NCBI GenBank assembly: GCA_009760855.2
Contig: WPIO01000028.1
Span: 1,986,001 to 2,050,000 of the forward strand
DNA: 64,000 nucleotides
Origin: Cristatella mucedo
Taxonomy: Eukaryota > Bryozoa > Phylactolaemata > Cristatellidae
Direction of reading: 5' to 3'
Shown: positions 1-12,284 of the stretch, one piece after another
Layout of the letters: each line of letters opens with the position of its first letter
Numbering within the stretch: position 1 is the first letter of the stretch
Translations under genes and position numbers: made by a program
Notes under the pieces: generated by a model
Database searches by the model: none
What the model was told of the DNA's origin: nothing
The model's input: only the letters and a program-made list of their open reading frames with translations

Positions 1-440
1 CTTAATCGCACCGCCCAAAGAAAGTGCACACTCATAACACGTCTTTTGGTGTGAGCATGTGTGTGCGTGTGTGCATCAGCTCGTTCGTTTGCATCCTCGT
101 GTGCGTACACGCGTGAGTGTTCAAGTTCGTATGTATTTCACCTGGCCCTGCCCTCTACTGCACATACTTTATTTTTATCTGGAGCTGCATCCACGCAGAC
201 AGTGTGGGCAAAAGCGGCGGCGTACATGGCGGACGCAAGCTCGAGAGCATGTCCTATTCTACTGAGGCAGTCCTATTGATGTGGCACCATGCTTTTGCAG
301 TGCGTAATAATCCAGCTCGGCAGAGTACATGAGTAGGGCATACCATGCAACGTACTAACGCTGCTCAGCAAAAGCAAGAACGTTTGTAGAACTGCAAATG
401 TTGCTCTACCTAATTGGCAGGCTGCAAGTAGACGCTGGCT
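1..440 (+). promoter_or_regulatory. 5' flank and leader of heptad gene copy A
   Basis: GT-rich start (about 50-120), then a segment that recurs before other copies (ctgcatccacgcagacagtg here; like parts before 32,618, 37,573 and 51,860). It ends in a probable 3' splice site, AG at 419-420, as at 12,574, 37,543, 43,417 and 58,455. The matching donor is not identified, so whether the exon is 5' UTR or coding is open. Homology is visible; promoter function is inferred. Confidence 0.5.
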
Positions 441-1052
441 ATGGCAAAGCTGAACCTCACTGACGAAATGCTGGCGCTGGTTGTGGATAAGCAGATGAAC
501 GCGGATGAAGAAACGAGGAAGGTGACTGAAGAACGGCAGAAGCTGCGTGACGATACGGTAATGCCGGCTGAGGCACAAGTGGAGCTGGTTGAAGCAAATA
601 TAAAACTCGCTGACGCAAAGCTGCAGCTCGATGAAAAAAATCTAACCACGGATGAAGAAACGAGGAAGGTGACTGAAGAACGGCAGAAGCTACGTGACGA
701 TGCTGTAATGCCAGCTGACGCACAGCTGGAGCTGGTTAAAGCAAGGATGAAGCTCGCTGACGCAAAGCTGCAGCTCGCTGAAGGAAAGCTGAACGTAGCT
801 GAAGAAACGAGGAAGGTGACTGAAGAACGGCAGAAGCTGCGTGACGAAATAAAAATGCTGGCTCACTCACAACTGGAGCTCGCTGGAGCAAGGATGGAGC
901 TCGCTTATGTAAAGCTGCAGCTGGCTGGAGGAAAGCTGAAGGTGGCTGAAGAAAGGCTGAAAGTGGATGAAGAACGGCAGATGGTGGCCGAAGATATTCT
1001 GAAGCTGGATAAGAAAGACAAAAAGTTAAATGAATACATGCAGAATGATTAA
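441..1052 (+). CDS. Heptad-repeat coiled-coil protein, copy A (203 aa, intact)
   Basis: Unrecognised family. The whole protein is built of 7-residue units rich in K, E, R, L and A with Leu/Val spaced by heptads, so a long coiled coil is predicted. There is no signal peptide, membrane segment or known catalytic motif. Residues about 22-168 are three copies of a 49-residue (147-base) higher-order repeat, each starting with the motif EETRKVTEERQKLRD; the starts at bases 504, 651 and 798 are exactly 147 apart. The start is ATG at 441 (GCT ATG G context, shared with other copies); an in-frame TAG at 429-431 blocks a longer N-terminus unless splicing removes it. It is followed by a conserved 3' tail with AATAAA at 1377. 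It is the longest unbroken member here and the best candidate for a functional gene. Its role is unknown; a structural or scaffold protein would be a guess from coiled-coil content only. Confidence 0.72.
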   Translation: MAKLNLTDEMLALVVDKQMNADEETRKVTEERQKLRDDTVMPAEAQVELVEANIKLADAKLQLDEKNLTTDEETRKVTEERQKLRDDAVMPADAQLELVKARMKLADAKLQLAEGKLNVAEETRKVTEERQKLRDEIKMLAHSQLELAGARMELAYVKLQLAGGKLKVAEERLKVDEERQMVAEDILKLDKKDKKLNEYMQND

Positions 1053-1460
1053 AGTAATACCAATACGGGCAAAAAAAATGCAGAATATGGCGAATGAAAA
1101 GTAGTGGTCGCCTTGAGCGACGGCTGGGTTTCGAATGAAAAACTCGTGAGCTTTTGCAATCAGCCGAAGCCGCCTTAACAATTTCAGCAAAGGAGCCCTG
1201 TGACGTCTACTGCTGCTGATAGTGCAACTGCAGCAGCCAAGGAAACTGGAGCGGCCGCAGCCGCCCGACGGTTAGGCTGCAGAAGCGCCTGAGTCGACGA
1301 ATCTACTACTGCGAGCCGTATACCTCAGGCAGCTGTGGGCGAGTCCATTTTCAAAAGGTCTCTATCCACCAAAGCCAATAAAGTCTATTGAGACCCTCAC
1401 AGAGTCGTTACTTTTTTGCTACGTCACCCAGAGCGACAGTCAATAATCTGTAGGAAGGCG
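1053..1460 (+). other. Conserved 3' tail of heptad gene A
   Basis: The 3' untranslated block recurs after other copies. It has Ala-codon-like gctgcagc stretches, then gcctacctgaggcagtcgtg-type sequence (variant here at about 1319-1340), then GGTCTC (1357-1362), AATAAA (1377-1382) and GAGACC (1390-1395). Homologous tails lie at 8570-8840, 13,300-13,620, 31,270-31,690, 31,985-32,175, 32,965-33,260, 37,800-38,180, 43,670-44,060 and 51,380-51,610. Confidence 0.65.
1377..1382 (+). terminator. Poly(A) signal AATAAA, copy A
   Basis: AATAAA sits between GGTCTC and GAGACC in the conserved tail. The same position is kept in at least six other copies, which argues for a real cleavage/polyadenylation signal. 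Confidence 0.7.
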
Positions 1461-1816
1461 ACCAGACCTACATTTCAGAGCAGCGTTAAAGCAACGCTAA
1501 CTTGACCACAGCTGCGTATGCAGCTGACTTACAGCAGACAAAAGGCCAGATCTCCCGGCAGGTTACCGGCGACTCTAAAAGTCTTACCGAGGTCGCGAGT
1601 TACTGCATTGCAAGCACATCATGCAGGGCTATGAATAATGACGCCTTGCTTTTCGCAATTAGAGAATGCCAATCCCAGCGTATATCTGTCGTCATATCAC
1701 CTTTCGGAGCTTGCCTCTATCTTTCGTCTTTCTCCGCTACTGCTTCTGGCGATCATTTCCTGAGTGGGTTTCTTGGTATCTTTTAAGAAATCTGAATGCT
1801 AAGAGCCGCAATGAAT
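1461..1816. other. Post-tail spacer of the array unit
   Basis: No gene recognised. A 94-codon open frame at 1502-1786 (+) has no heptads or known motif and begins in the conserved tail's downstream flank; I treat it as chance. Confidence 0.4.
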
Positions 1817-2960
1817 AACAGACAAGCTTCTATAGTGGTGAGACGTATATAATAGAAACGACGTATACTGCCCAGCAGATCTTGACGCTTCGACTCTTTA
1901 AGTATCGGCATGTCTTTCCCATACTTTCGCATGGACGAAAATTCACTAAGGATTCAACAGCCTGAGTAAATAAATCCTAAGAGAGCCTGCCAAATGTGCA
2001 TGCATAAATGCGATTCACGATTGCATGAAATTTTTCGCAGAATGTATTGTTGATACGTGGCGTTACGTATCGAAAAAAATCTCTGGCTGCAGTACGTCGC
2101 GATGTTGCAGGTATACGTACCTAGCAAATACATTTCCGCGTCGAGCTAGTAAAATCTTCCAACATTTTTGGCTCGGGGTCGATTGACCTATGCCACAGAG
2201 CTACCGAGACAAACCCTCCTGCGCCAGTGATCATGGACTTCTAAGCTTATTTCAAGTATTTTTAATTTATTAGCTTGTTTCTAAACTAATACTAAGCAAG
2301 AAAACAATAACCCAGCTGCAAAAGAACAGCTCGCAGCAAAGAAGACGTGAATACCACAATGCGATCTTGTAACTAAATGTGAACCTTTGAAGTGCGTAGG
2401 TAAAGAGAAAAGTGAAACGAGCTTCTTACGGCTCGTTTTGTGCCTAGAGATTAGCACGCTGCTTGAAAGTACTTGGCTTCACGTCGGTCCTAGCATACCG
2501 TGACCGGCTGCAACGGATTACCAAAATTGTATGTGATTTAAATAACGTCAAAATGGATAACAATTGCCCTCGTAGCATGAAGCTGAAAGCATGAAATGAA
2601 CAGCAACCTGAAGGGATACAATGAATCGCATTACGTGGATGGCATTTAATAGTGTCACCCAGCTTGGAATTTTTCGATGAACTAATACAGGCTTGGCACA
2701 GCTGGATTTAAGCAAAGTGCTCATGAAGTGACCACGTTACAGCTGATTCTAAACCAACTATGCCTGTCTCATCTATCTGAAGTTATTACCAAGCAGCGTT
2801 TGCCTTGTTGGTTTGAGCAAATTAGTAATGAACTAATTCCAATCTCTAGCTGTGGGCTTGATCTCAGCATTTTTAACACGTACTCGCTTCCCCAACCTAA
2901 GGGAATCGAAGAAAGCGACCTACTGCGATCTGCAATCATGTTAGAGGGCAACAAATGAAA
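1817..2960 (+). repeat. Array module P, copy 1
   Basis: This noncoding block is homologous to 7430-8570, 33,560-34,690, 38,470-40,130 and 44,345-46,010. Landmarks: cgcttcgactc near 1890, gagcctgccaaatgtgcatg near 1985, and gttagagggcaacaaatgaa near 2940. It lies between a heptad gene tail and module Q in each clear unit. Confidence 0.75.
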
Positions 2961-3449
2961 GAGGACGGCATAAAATCACCTTAGCACGTCTGTTCATTCG
3001 AGCTGCAAGATACATAAGGTCATGATGTCTGTCGTGCTGCAAGACAGGCAGTTGGGTTTGTCGACTCTACAGCAATGCTGAGAATATACGCTTGGCTGCA
3101 AGACTAGAACAAAAAAGTAATTGATGATAGCAGGTTAGGCTATTGCCAATTACAGAAAACTCTGAAATAGCTTTCAAAAGGGGTAGGCTTGTTATCTGTT
3201 GTAGCTGGAATGCTGGCCGTAGAAATGTGAGATTCTGCGGTTCTTTCAGATTAGGCTAAATCTGCGTTGAGAAAAAGTATAAAGCTAGTTTTTCACCCTG
3301 ACTTGCTGATCGTAATACATCACCTGAGCATTAGCGATGCAACGCTAAAAGGCTTCATTTTTAAATTGGTTCTTTTATTATTTGGTGCTGGTAAAAAAGG
3401 CATACAGTCCATAAGCTATGCTTTACTGTGTCCAGTTACCATTGAAGTC
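2961..3449 (+). repeat. Array module Q, copy 1 (5' part)
   Basis: Matches 34,700-35,270, 53,290-53,910 and 55,490-55,860 (for example gaaaactctgaaatagcttt, then a cacctgagcattagcgatgc segment). It is interrupted by a LINE A insertion and resumes at 4564. Confidence 0.7.
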
Positions 3450-4563
3450 AATATTAGGCTTTCACTTCTATGCGTATAACACTCAGTTGTACCTTTGCTT
3501 TCATCCCTCCTAGCCTTCGAGCACCTCAAATTCTCTCAACTCACTTGCTGCATGTTTTGGTGACATCCGCACGTGGATGGCAGCACATTTTGTAAAACTA
3601 AATGACGATAAAACTAACTTAATAGTTATGGGAAAACCCAGTGGGATTCACAAATTGAAAAGGCTGAAACTCAAAATTTGCTCTGCCAGCATATACCCAG
3701 TCGAATCAGCTGGAAATGTAAGTATCATATTCCAAAGCGACCTCTCATTAGATGACCATATCAGCTCCACAGTCAAATCTGCTTATTTTCAGCTTCATAA
3801 CATTGCTAAAATTAGGGCTTGTTCAGATAAGGATACCACATCTAGGTTGGTCCATGCATTCGTGACATCCCGTCTCGACTTCTGGAACTCACAGCTCGCT
3901 GGCCCTACCCGCATGGGCGATCAGGCGATTGCAGCTGGTGCAAAACTCGGCAACTAGGCTTGTCTGTCGTGAGCGTCGCCGTTGCCACATTACTCCACTT
4001 CTCACCGACCTGCAATGGCTATCAGTCAAGCAACAGATTGACCTCAAGGTTTTTTCACTCACTTTTAGGTCTATTCATTCTTTGGCTCCAACTTATCTCT
4101 CAGATATAATCCCCCATCAGGCCAAGCATCGTACCACCCGCTTTTCGGAATCCAACAGTCTACAAATACTCAGTACAAACTTCAAATCCTTTGGAGACCG
4201 TGCATTTAGTTCGCATGCTCCCAAAGCCTCGAACTCCCTCCCGACCTGCGTCAGAACATCCCCTGACCTGACCACATTTGAAAAGAATTTAACGTATTTA
4301 GGACAGCATTTAGTGGGTCCCTGTGATTCGTCCTGCGTGTCCTTCTGCGTGCTGACACTGTGCATGCTGCCACTAACAACATTTGCATGCTGACCCTGTG
4401 CATGTCACCCCTAACCATGTTATTTTTTCTTATTTTTTGTCAAGCTTGATTTTACTCACCATTCAATTGTGTTTCTCCTTGCAGCAAATATAAAGTGCCT
4501 AGAGAGAGATTGAGTTCTCAGAGGGCGCTTAATCAAGTGTATTATTATTATCATTATTATTAA
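3450..4563 (+). mobile_element. LINE A fragment: end of RT to 3' tail
   Basis: 5'-truncated non-LTR retrotransposon, L2/CR1-like by memory of the family. It begins just before the RT catalytic box, which reads Y-A-Y-N (3469-3480) instead of YADD, so it is catalytically dead. Downstream frames at 3577-3957 and 3929-4393 carry the family's conserved C-terminal region (ITPLLTDLQWL, then FGDRAFSSHAPKASNSLPT, then DLTTFEKNLT), joined by a frameshift near 3940. The 3' UTR carries gattgagttctcagaggg and ends in an ATT-rich tail. It is inserted in array module Q, in the same direction as the array. Confidence 0.88.
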
Positions 4564-5030
4564 TATTTGATACTACCCCATATTAGTTTTTAGCCTTTCT
4601 TTGATGAAATTGATATTTCTTTAAAAAAAATTCCATGCCTAGTTCCTGCTTATATTATCGACAGCAATGCTACGATTGGCCAGCCCCCATGGGAATCAGC
4701 ATTCTCTTTTGCTTAAGGAAAGTACACATAAGGCTTAACATTTGCATCTTGCCGGTCCTTATATTTTAAGGTTCATCCTAATCCAGTGCATTCATCCATA
4801 TTAATGAGAATACTTTTAGTCGTCGATAAATTTACTAAAACGAGTAAACTATAGTCAAGCGAACGTTTTTAAAGGCCTTGTCTTCTATCAAAGAGGCTTT
4901 GGCCGCACGCATCTCCAAGCCAGTCAAAAGATTTGAAATTGCCCAGAGCCCCTGAACTCACATGGCTTTAGTCTCTTCAAAATGTCTATATTAAAAGATC
5001 GGTTAGATAATTAATGGAGAACCAAGTGTG
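4564..5030 (+). repeat. Array module Q, copy 1 (3' part)
   Basis: Continues Q after the LINE: a ttggccagcccccatgggaa segment, cttaaggaaagtacacataa, then aaatttactaaaacgagtaa. These match the order at 35,340-35,530, 47,720-47,900 and 53,990-54,180. Confidence 0.7.
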
Positions 5031-5120
5031 GAGGTAAAACTGGAAATCTTAAACTTCAACACTTACCTGACCGATGCAGCTCGCTCTCAGTTTCTCTTGC
5101 TTGCTTATTTTCTCTCCTAT

Positions 5121-5175
<55 letters not shown>

Positions 5176-5284
5176 TTCTCTCTCTCTCTCTCTCTCCCTT
5201 TCCATATGTCTGTCCATGTGTCTCTGTGTGTCTATCCATCTCTATATCTCAAAATCTCTCTTCCTCTGACGCCCGATCTCTATC
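5031..5284 (+). repeat. Array module R with (CT)n slot, copy 1 (5' part)
   Basis: Opens with ggaaatcttaaacttcaaca, the landmark found before every microsatellite slot (28,400; 35,730; 41,000; 46,840; 48,085; 54,360). The (CT)n tract is at about 5127-5199. It is interrupted by a LINE at 5285. Confidence 0.75.
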
Positions 5285-6480
5285 CGTAATAATAATAACA
5301 ATAATAATGCACTAGATACAGCGCCTTAAGATAACTCATATTTTTGTAGGCCCTTTGCGTTTGCAGAAAAGGGAAACCTAAAACGAATAGTGAGTAATAT
5401 CATTCTTGATAAACAACATGACTAACGTGGTTATGGTGGCACGCACAAGGCATCATGCAAGTGTGGTTAGTGGCAGCATGCACAGTGTCAGCACTCATAA
5501 GCATATGAAGGACGAACCACGGGGATCCACTGAATGCTATCCTAAATAGGTGTGGTTTTAAGTTATTTTTAAATGTGGTCAAGTCGAGAAATGTTGTGAT
5601 GCGAGTTTAGAGCCAGTTTCGCACTGTGGGAGCATAGGAACTAAATGCAGGGTCTTCATAGGATTTGAGGTTTGTGGGAGATATTGGTAAACTGTTGGAT
5701 TCCGGCAAGCTTGTGGTACGTTGCTTGGCCTGGTGGGTGAGTAGATCTGAGAAACAGTCTGAAGCTAAATAATGAAGTGACTTAAAAGTAAGCGACAAAA
5801 CCTTAAAGTGGATCCGTTTCTTGACTGATAGCCAGTGCAGGTCGGCGAGAAGTGATGTGATGGGGCGACTGGGACGCACACGACAGACAAGCCTAGCTGA
5901 GAAGTTTTTCGCGAGCTGTAATCACCTGTTTGCACGTGCCGGTAGCCTAGGGAGCAGTGAGTTACAAAAGTCGAGACCGGAGGTAACAATGCATGGGCCC
6001 ACTTCGAAGTGGTTTCCCGATCTATATAAGCCCGAATTTAGCATTGTTACGTATCTGAACGTTCGCAGACTTGATTGTGGTGCTGATGTGGCCGTTTAAT
6101 GAGAGGACACTTTGGAACATGACACCTAGATTTCGGCGTGATTCCACAGGAGATATCCTTTCAGAGCCAATTTTGAGCGTCAGCTTTTACAATTTCTGAA
6201 TCACACTATGTTTTCACATGACTAGTAAGTTAGTTGTATCATCGTTTATTTTTAGAAAATTCGCTGCTATCCATGTGGGGATGTATTCAATACATGCAAG
6301 AAGTGAGTTTAGAGCATTCGAGGTGCTTGAAGGCTGTGAGGGATTAAAGCAAAGGTACAACTGAGTGTCATCCGTGTAGCTGTGAAAACCTGCATTGTGC
6401 TTGGCAATCACATCAGCAAGAGGGAGAGTATAAACCATAAGAAGAACCGCACCTACTACGGAGCCCCGAGGGCTCATTAA
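5285..6480 (-). mobile_element. LINE A fragment, antisense, RT to 3' tail
   Basis: Read on the minus strand it starts in the RT core (6480) and ends in an ATT-type tail (5285-5310). The catalytic box is Y-T-D-D (6367-6378) in place of YADD; both Asp are kept, Ala is changed. It continues through the IPTWIAANFLKINDDTTN segment, then, after frame breaks, ITSLLADLHWLSVKKRIHF, then FSDLLTHQAKQRTTSLPESN. It is inserted into module R, whose sequence resumes at about 6485. Confidence 0.87.
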
Positions 6481-6484
6481 TTCA

Positions 6485-7200
6485 ATGCCTTCTTATGGTA
6501 CGTTGGTTTAATGTTATATCCAACTCACGGTTCTTAAAATTAGAAGGCTAGTTTGACTATCGAGCATCCTACTTTTTGTAAAGTAAATTGCACGCTTTAC
6601 GCTTGCTGAGATCATTTTACCACGACTAGTATAGTCAAAATAGTTCAGCTGCAGCGTCGCTGCTGATTTCAATCTGTACTTGCTAGATGACCCCATACTG
6701 TTTACTGCTCACAGTTTACGAAGATAAAATATTCAATAGTCGCTGCTGCAGCTATCCATAAAATTCAATACATTCGACCGATTATTTTAATACTAAGATG
6801 CATGAAAAGAAGCATTCTCACACAAACTAATTTGGCTGGAGCACACCTACACTGTGAGAGCAGCCCAGATAGCTATGTTTCCTTATTTACACATTTCATC
6901 GACCAACTGCAAGCCGCAATGTTATACCTGAAATGTCAGTCAAATATCTGAATACTAAAATACAATTCTTTCTTTGCTTTGGCAGATCATATCTAGAGAA
7001 CTTCGGTCGGGGATTTTCGCAAGGTACTATTGCTGCGTAACTTGGGGTTCATGAAAAGCACCACCACCTTTACTGGCAATGACACTGCAACAATCTAGGG
7101 ACACCATAGGCTGCTATTAGTCGATAGCTGAACACCATCAATCAGTCTAAGGCACTTTCTCTGCTATAAGTAGGTAAGAGGTCTCTAATTAGCCTTTACA
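6485..7200 (+). repeat. Array module R, copy 1 (3' part)
   Basis: Contains gtttgactatcgagcatcct (cf. 29,015; 36,050; 41,930; 48,575) and then acttggggttcatgaaaagc (7039; cf. 36,542; 42,416; 55,380). No coding frame recognised. Confidence 0.72.
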
Positions 7201-7349
7201 TATAGCTCGGTCGGTCGGAAAAAAAACGAGTTACCTGTACATTCAAGTTGGCGCCCGAGACATTGATTCCGTGCTGCGTGTGCTGAGGAAATGCTGTGCT
7301 TTTTTCTGAATGGCACAACCCAAAGAAAGCATGCTGTCGTAACACCTCT
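7201..7349 (+). other. Degenerate remnant of the gene slot
   Basis: The position where a heptad gene is expected between R and P. Only cacaacccaaagaaagcatg and similar flank-like sequence is left; no heptad repeat is visible. The gene was probably lost from this unit. Confidence 0.35.
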
Positions 7350-7402
7350 GGGTTAGAGGGCGCTTTATAAAGGGCATTATTATTACTATTATTATTATTA
7401 AA
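7350..7402 (+). mobile_element. LINE A 3'-terminal stub
   Basis: gagggcgctttataaagggc followed by (ATT)n is the extreme 3' end of LINE A, about 50 bases long. It is consistent with severe 5' truncation. Confidence 0.6.
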
Positions 7403-7429
7403 TGTGAATGCTGCAAGCTCCAAGAAATA

Positions 7430-8570
7430 TCACACCAGCCTTAGTAACTCGGTGAGGTATATAACAGAAACAATTTAAGGTGTCCTGCAGATCTAAACGC
7501 TTCGACTTCTGCATTTTTGTATGCATTTCCAATACTTTCGCAGGGACAACAAGTCACTAAAGATTCACTAGCCGGAGTCAATCAATCTTAACAGAGCCTG
7601 CCAAATGTGTATACATAAATGCCATTCACGATTGCATTACAGTTTTCCAAGAATGTATGGTTGATACGTGCCTTTACGTATTGCAAAAGCCGTGGCTGCC
7701 TTACATCATGATGCGGCAGGTGTGAGCCCTTACCAAATACACTTCCGCGTCGATAAAGTAAGAACTTGCAACGTATTTGGCTCAAATTATATTGACCTAT
7801 ACCACAGATTTGCCGAGGCAAACGCTCCTACGCAAGCAGGCACGAACTTATAAGCTTGCCTTGAGTATTTTTAACTGGCCAGCTTCTTTCTAAGCTGATA
7901 CAAAGCATGAAAGAAATAATGCAGCTGGAACCTAGCAGCTCCCAGCAAAGAAGACGTGAATACCTCGAAACGATTTTGTAAGTGAATGCAAAGCGTGAAA
8001 GCACATATGTGGAGAGAAAAGGGAAATTTTAGCTTCTTATGGATCGTTTCGTGCCTAGCGATTTACATGAAGCTTGAAATTATTTGGCCGCAGGTCGGTA
8101 CTGGTTTATAATGACCAGTTACAACATAACACAAACATTGTAAATGATTGAAGTTATGTCAAAATAAATAACAATTGCTTTCGTAACATGAAGCTGGAAG
8201 CAATAAATGAACAATGACATGGAAGGATTAAATTAACCGAGACAAGAGGATTGCCGTTTGTAATGTCGTCCAAATGGCATTCTTGGATGAACTGATTTAG
8301 GTTTGGCACAGTTGTATTTATACAAAGTGTGCACGAAGCGATCACGTTACCGCTCATTTTAAAGCAATTACCATCACAATAGTCTTGTCTTTGAAGCTAT
8401 TAACAAGAAACGGTTGCCTTGTCACTTCTAGGAAAGTCGTGTCAAATACCTTTCCAGCCCCTAGCTGTTCGCTTGATCTTGGCGTTCGTTATCACGTCAT
8501 CCCTTTTAAAGCCTGAGGCGATCCACAAGCATCACATGCAATCACATTAGAGGGCAACAGCTGAAAGGAA
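7430..8570 (+). repeat. Array module P, copy 2
   Basis: Collinear with 1817-2960: cgcttcgacttctgcatttt (7499), gagcctgccaaatgtgtata (7593), then cattagagggcaacagctga (8546). The small frames at 7588-7821 (-), 7668-7853 (+) and 8154-8357 (-) have no family match by eye. Confidence 0.75.
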
Positions 8571-8840
8571 GCAGATAGCAGCCGCTCGACGCATAAGCGC
8601 CTTGGAAACGCCTCAGGCCGTGGAGCTACTTCTGCAAGCCGCCTACCTCAGCCAGTCGTGGGCGAGCTCACGTTCGAAGGTCTCTATCAGCAAAAGCCAA
8701 TACGATCTCTTGAGACCCTCACACGAGTATTTTCTTTAATCCTAGGTCGGCTAAAGCGAGTGATCATAATATATTGCAAAGCGGTGTGACCAACATTTCA
8801 AGGCAACATAAAAGCAAAGCCAACGTTCACTTTCTAGAGT
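8571..8840 (+). other. Orphan heptad-gene 3' tail, poly(A) signal lost
   Basis: Has the conserved tail (gccgcctacctcagccagtc; GGTCTC 8679-8684; GAGACC 8712-8717), but the AATAAA site reads AATACG (8699-8704). There is no heptad ORF in front of it, so the gene body was deleted or the tail was moved. Confidence 0.6.
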
Positions 8841-8912
8841 TCACTTTCTCTATTCATATTAATAACACTAGTTTTTAGGCGTCAGTAAATTTACTAAAAC
8901 GAGTAAACAATG
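8841..8912 (+). repeat. Array module Q, short fragment
   Basis: gtaaatttactaaaacgagt and its neighbours match the middle of Q (4827-4850; 35,500; 54,150). It joins straight to the next gene's 5' flank. Confidence 0.55.
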
Positions 8913-9170
8913 TGAAGCCTGTAATGTCCGCGAACGCTCGTGTGCATGTTCATGTGCGTTTGTGTGCGTTCGCACAACTTTGTTTGTGGGCGTGTGGGTG
9001 TGTTTCATCAAGCCCTCATTCAATTATTCACAATTTCCGTTGGAGCCACATCAACTCAATCAGTATAGATGCAGTCATTCTAAAGAAGTCTTCTTTCACC
9101 AAACTGTGTTAAACTGCAAAAACTGCCACACCTGATTGTGAGGCGAAAAGATGAGATGCAGATGCTGGCT
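8913..9170 (+). promoter_or_regulatory. 5' flank of heptad gene copy C
   Basis: GT-rich segment (8938-9005) followed by agaagtcttctttcaccaaa, which recurs upstream of 37,573 and 43,447 as gtagtcttctttcaccaacg. The splice acceptor seen in the other copies is not preserved here. Confidence 0.5.
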
Positions 9171-9369
9171 ATGGAAAAGCTCAAGAAATGCTGATGCTGA
9201 AGGAAAGCAGAAGCTGAAAGTAGAAATGCTGAAGGTGGCTGAAGACAAGCAGTAACTGGTTGAACAGAAGCTGAATCCGGTTAAAGAGAAATATAAATTG
9301 ACTTATGAAAAGCAGAATGTAACTGAAGAAATACCGAAGCTGATTGAACCAATGCAAAAGGTCGCTTAA
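9171..9369 (+). pseudogene. Heptad-repeat coiled-coil gene, copy C (broken)
   Basis: It starts in the shared GGCT ATG GA context, but the first frame stops after seven codons (TGA), and the heptads continue in another frame (KVEMLKVAEDKQ, then a TAA, then QKLNPVKEKYKL-like units). It ends at gtcgcttaagaaaattagag, similar to the end of copy J. This is a short member of the array's gene family. Parentage is clear from the 21-base units; no protein can be made without frame correction. Two LINE A pieces follow directly. Confidence 0.65.
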
Positions 9370-9406
9370 GAAAATTAGAGGTTGTCCTGACATGCGGCTG
9401 ACATTA

Positions 9407-9832
9407 CACTAATAATAATAACGCATTCGTTATATTTATTTTTTGTTATTTGTTGCCCTCAGAGAACTCAATCTCTTTCCATGTGCTTTACATTTGCTGA
9501 AAAAGAAGCACGATTGAATGGTTAGTGTTAGCATGCTCAATAAACAACAAGAATAAACATTCTTAGAGGTGACGTGCACAGGGTCAGCATGCATGTTTAA
9601 TTAGTGGCAGTTAGAACAGCGTCAGCACTCCTTTGTCTATACAGGTCAAATCACAAGGACCTGCTAAATGCTGTGATAAATAGGTGCATTTTTAATTTCC
9701 TTTTAATGTGGTCTGGTCAGATATAATGACGAAAATCGGAAGTGACTCCCAGACTTTGGAAAGATACGAATTAAAAGCATGGTCTCCAGAGGATTTGAGG
9801 TTCGCACAATGCATTGATAAGCGATTTGATCC
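9407..9832 (-). mobile_element. LINE A 3' fragment, antisense (first of two)
   Basis: Begins (in reverse) with ATT-type tail sequence at 9407-9420, then cagagaactcaatctctttc, then the coding C-terminus up to the segment equivalent to SESNRLxIxxANLKS. It is directly abutted by a second 3' end at 9833, so one element landed next to or in the other. Confidence 0.8.
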
Positions 9833-10671
9833 CAAAATAATAAAAATAATAATAATGAGTTTGATAAAGCGTCCTCAGACAGCTCAATCTCTTTCTGGGC
9901 ACTTTACATTTGCTGCAAAGGGAAATGTAATTGAATGGTGAGTAATATCATGCTTGATAAACAAAATGAATAACATGGTTAGGGGTGACATGCACAGGGT
10001 CGGCATGCAAATGTGGTTAGTGCCAGCATGCACAGGGTCAGCACACATAAACACGTGAAGGACGAGTCACTGAGCCCACTAAATGCTGTCCTAAATAGGT
10101 GTGTTTTTAAGTTGTTTTTAAAATGTGGTCAGGTAGGGGGATGTTCTGACACAGTTCGGGATGGAGTTCAGGCTTTGAAAGCATACGACTAAATGCACGG
10201 TCTCCAAAGGATGTGAGGTTTGTACGAGGTATTGGTCGAAATGAAAGGCTAGATTGTGCTTGGAAATCACATCAGCAAGAGGGAGATTTTAAACGTGAAA
10301 AGAACCAGACCTAGCATGGAGCCCTGAGGTACCCTATATTTCAAACGTACCTCAGGTGATCTTCGTCCATTCACGTCAATTCTCTGGGGTCTCCCACTGA
10401 GATAGGACCTGAACCAAAGCAGAGCAGAGCCAGTGATGCCCAGGCGAGATAAGAGGAGCTCTAAAAGAACTTTGTTATCGATGGTATCAAAAGCTGCCGA
10501 AAGATCGAGCAAAACAAGTAGAGACAGTCTACCCATGTCCAGATTCCTAAGTAGGTCATTATATACCCTAAGCAATGCTGACTCTGTGGAGTGATTAGCT
10601 CTAAAGTCAGACTGGAACTTACTAGCAAGGTGTGAGGTTTCGATGCATGAAAATGCCAGTTTTACGATTCT
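9833..10671 (-). mobile_element. LINE A, antisense, internally deleted, with RT core
   Basis: The 3' end is at 9833-9860. Near 10,240 the sequence jumps from the C-terminal region to the RT core. The minus-strand frame 10,267-10,575 shows LRNLDMGRLSLLVLLDLSAA (RT motif A with its catalytic Asp), then FRSYLSGRPQRIDVNGRRS and the motif B region VPQGSMLGLVLF. The YADD part is missing. Upstream (10,576-10,665) lies the family's FRANHSTESALL stretch. It is a non-autonomous remnant. Confidence 0.85.
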
Positions 10672-10825
10672 TAGCCTGGTGGGGAGTAGATCTGATAGGT
10701 AGGCATAAGCGAAAGAACAAAGGGAACTAAAAGGAAGTGAGAAAACCTTGAACTCGATGCGTTGCTTGACTGGAAGGCGGTGCAGCTCGGGTAGAAGTAG
10801 TGAGATGTGGCAACTGCTTATATAT
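10672..10825 (-). mobile_element. LINE A short C-terminal piece out of order
   Basis: Reverse translation resembles HCHISLLLPELHRLPVKQRI, the C-terminal region, yet it sits 5' of the RT core in the antisense reading. This order break implies a separate insertion or a rearrangement. Confidence 0.65.
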
Positions 10826-10880
10826 TTTATAATTTATTTATTAATAATGTTATTATATAGCCTAATAATTGTTTAACTGA
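10826..10880. other. AT-rich spacer
   Basis: Almost pure A/T (tatattttataatttattta and more). No gene seen. Confidence 0.5.
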
Positions 10881-12275
<1,395 letters not shown>

Positions 12276-12284
12276 AACTGAACC

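Noticed and set aside
504-944. CRISPR-like or minisatellite array
   Set aside because: The repeats are contiguous without spacers and stay in frame; a coding higher-order repeat explains them.
1357-1395. Histone-type 3' stem-loop made by GGTCTC and GAGACC
   Set aside because: The pair is kept only in two tails (A and 8.68 kb), has a 27-base loop with AATAAA inside, and lacks the histone consensus.
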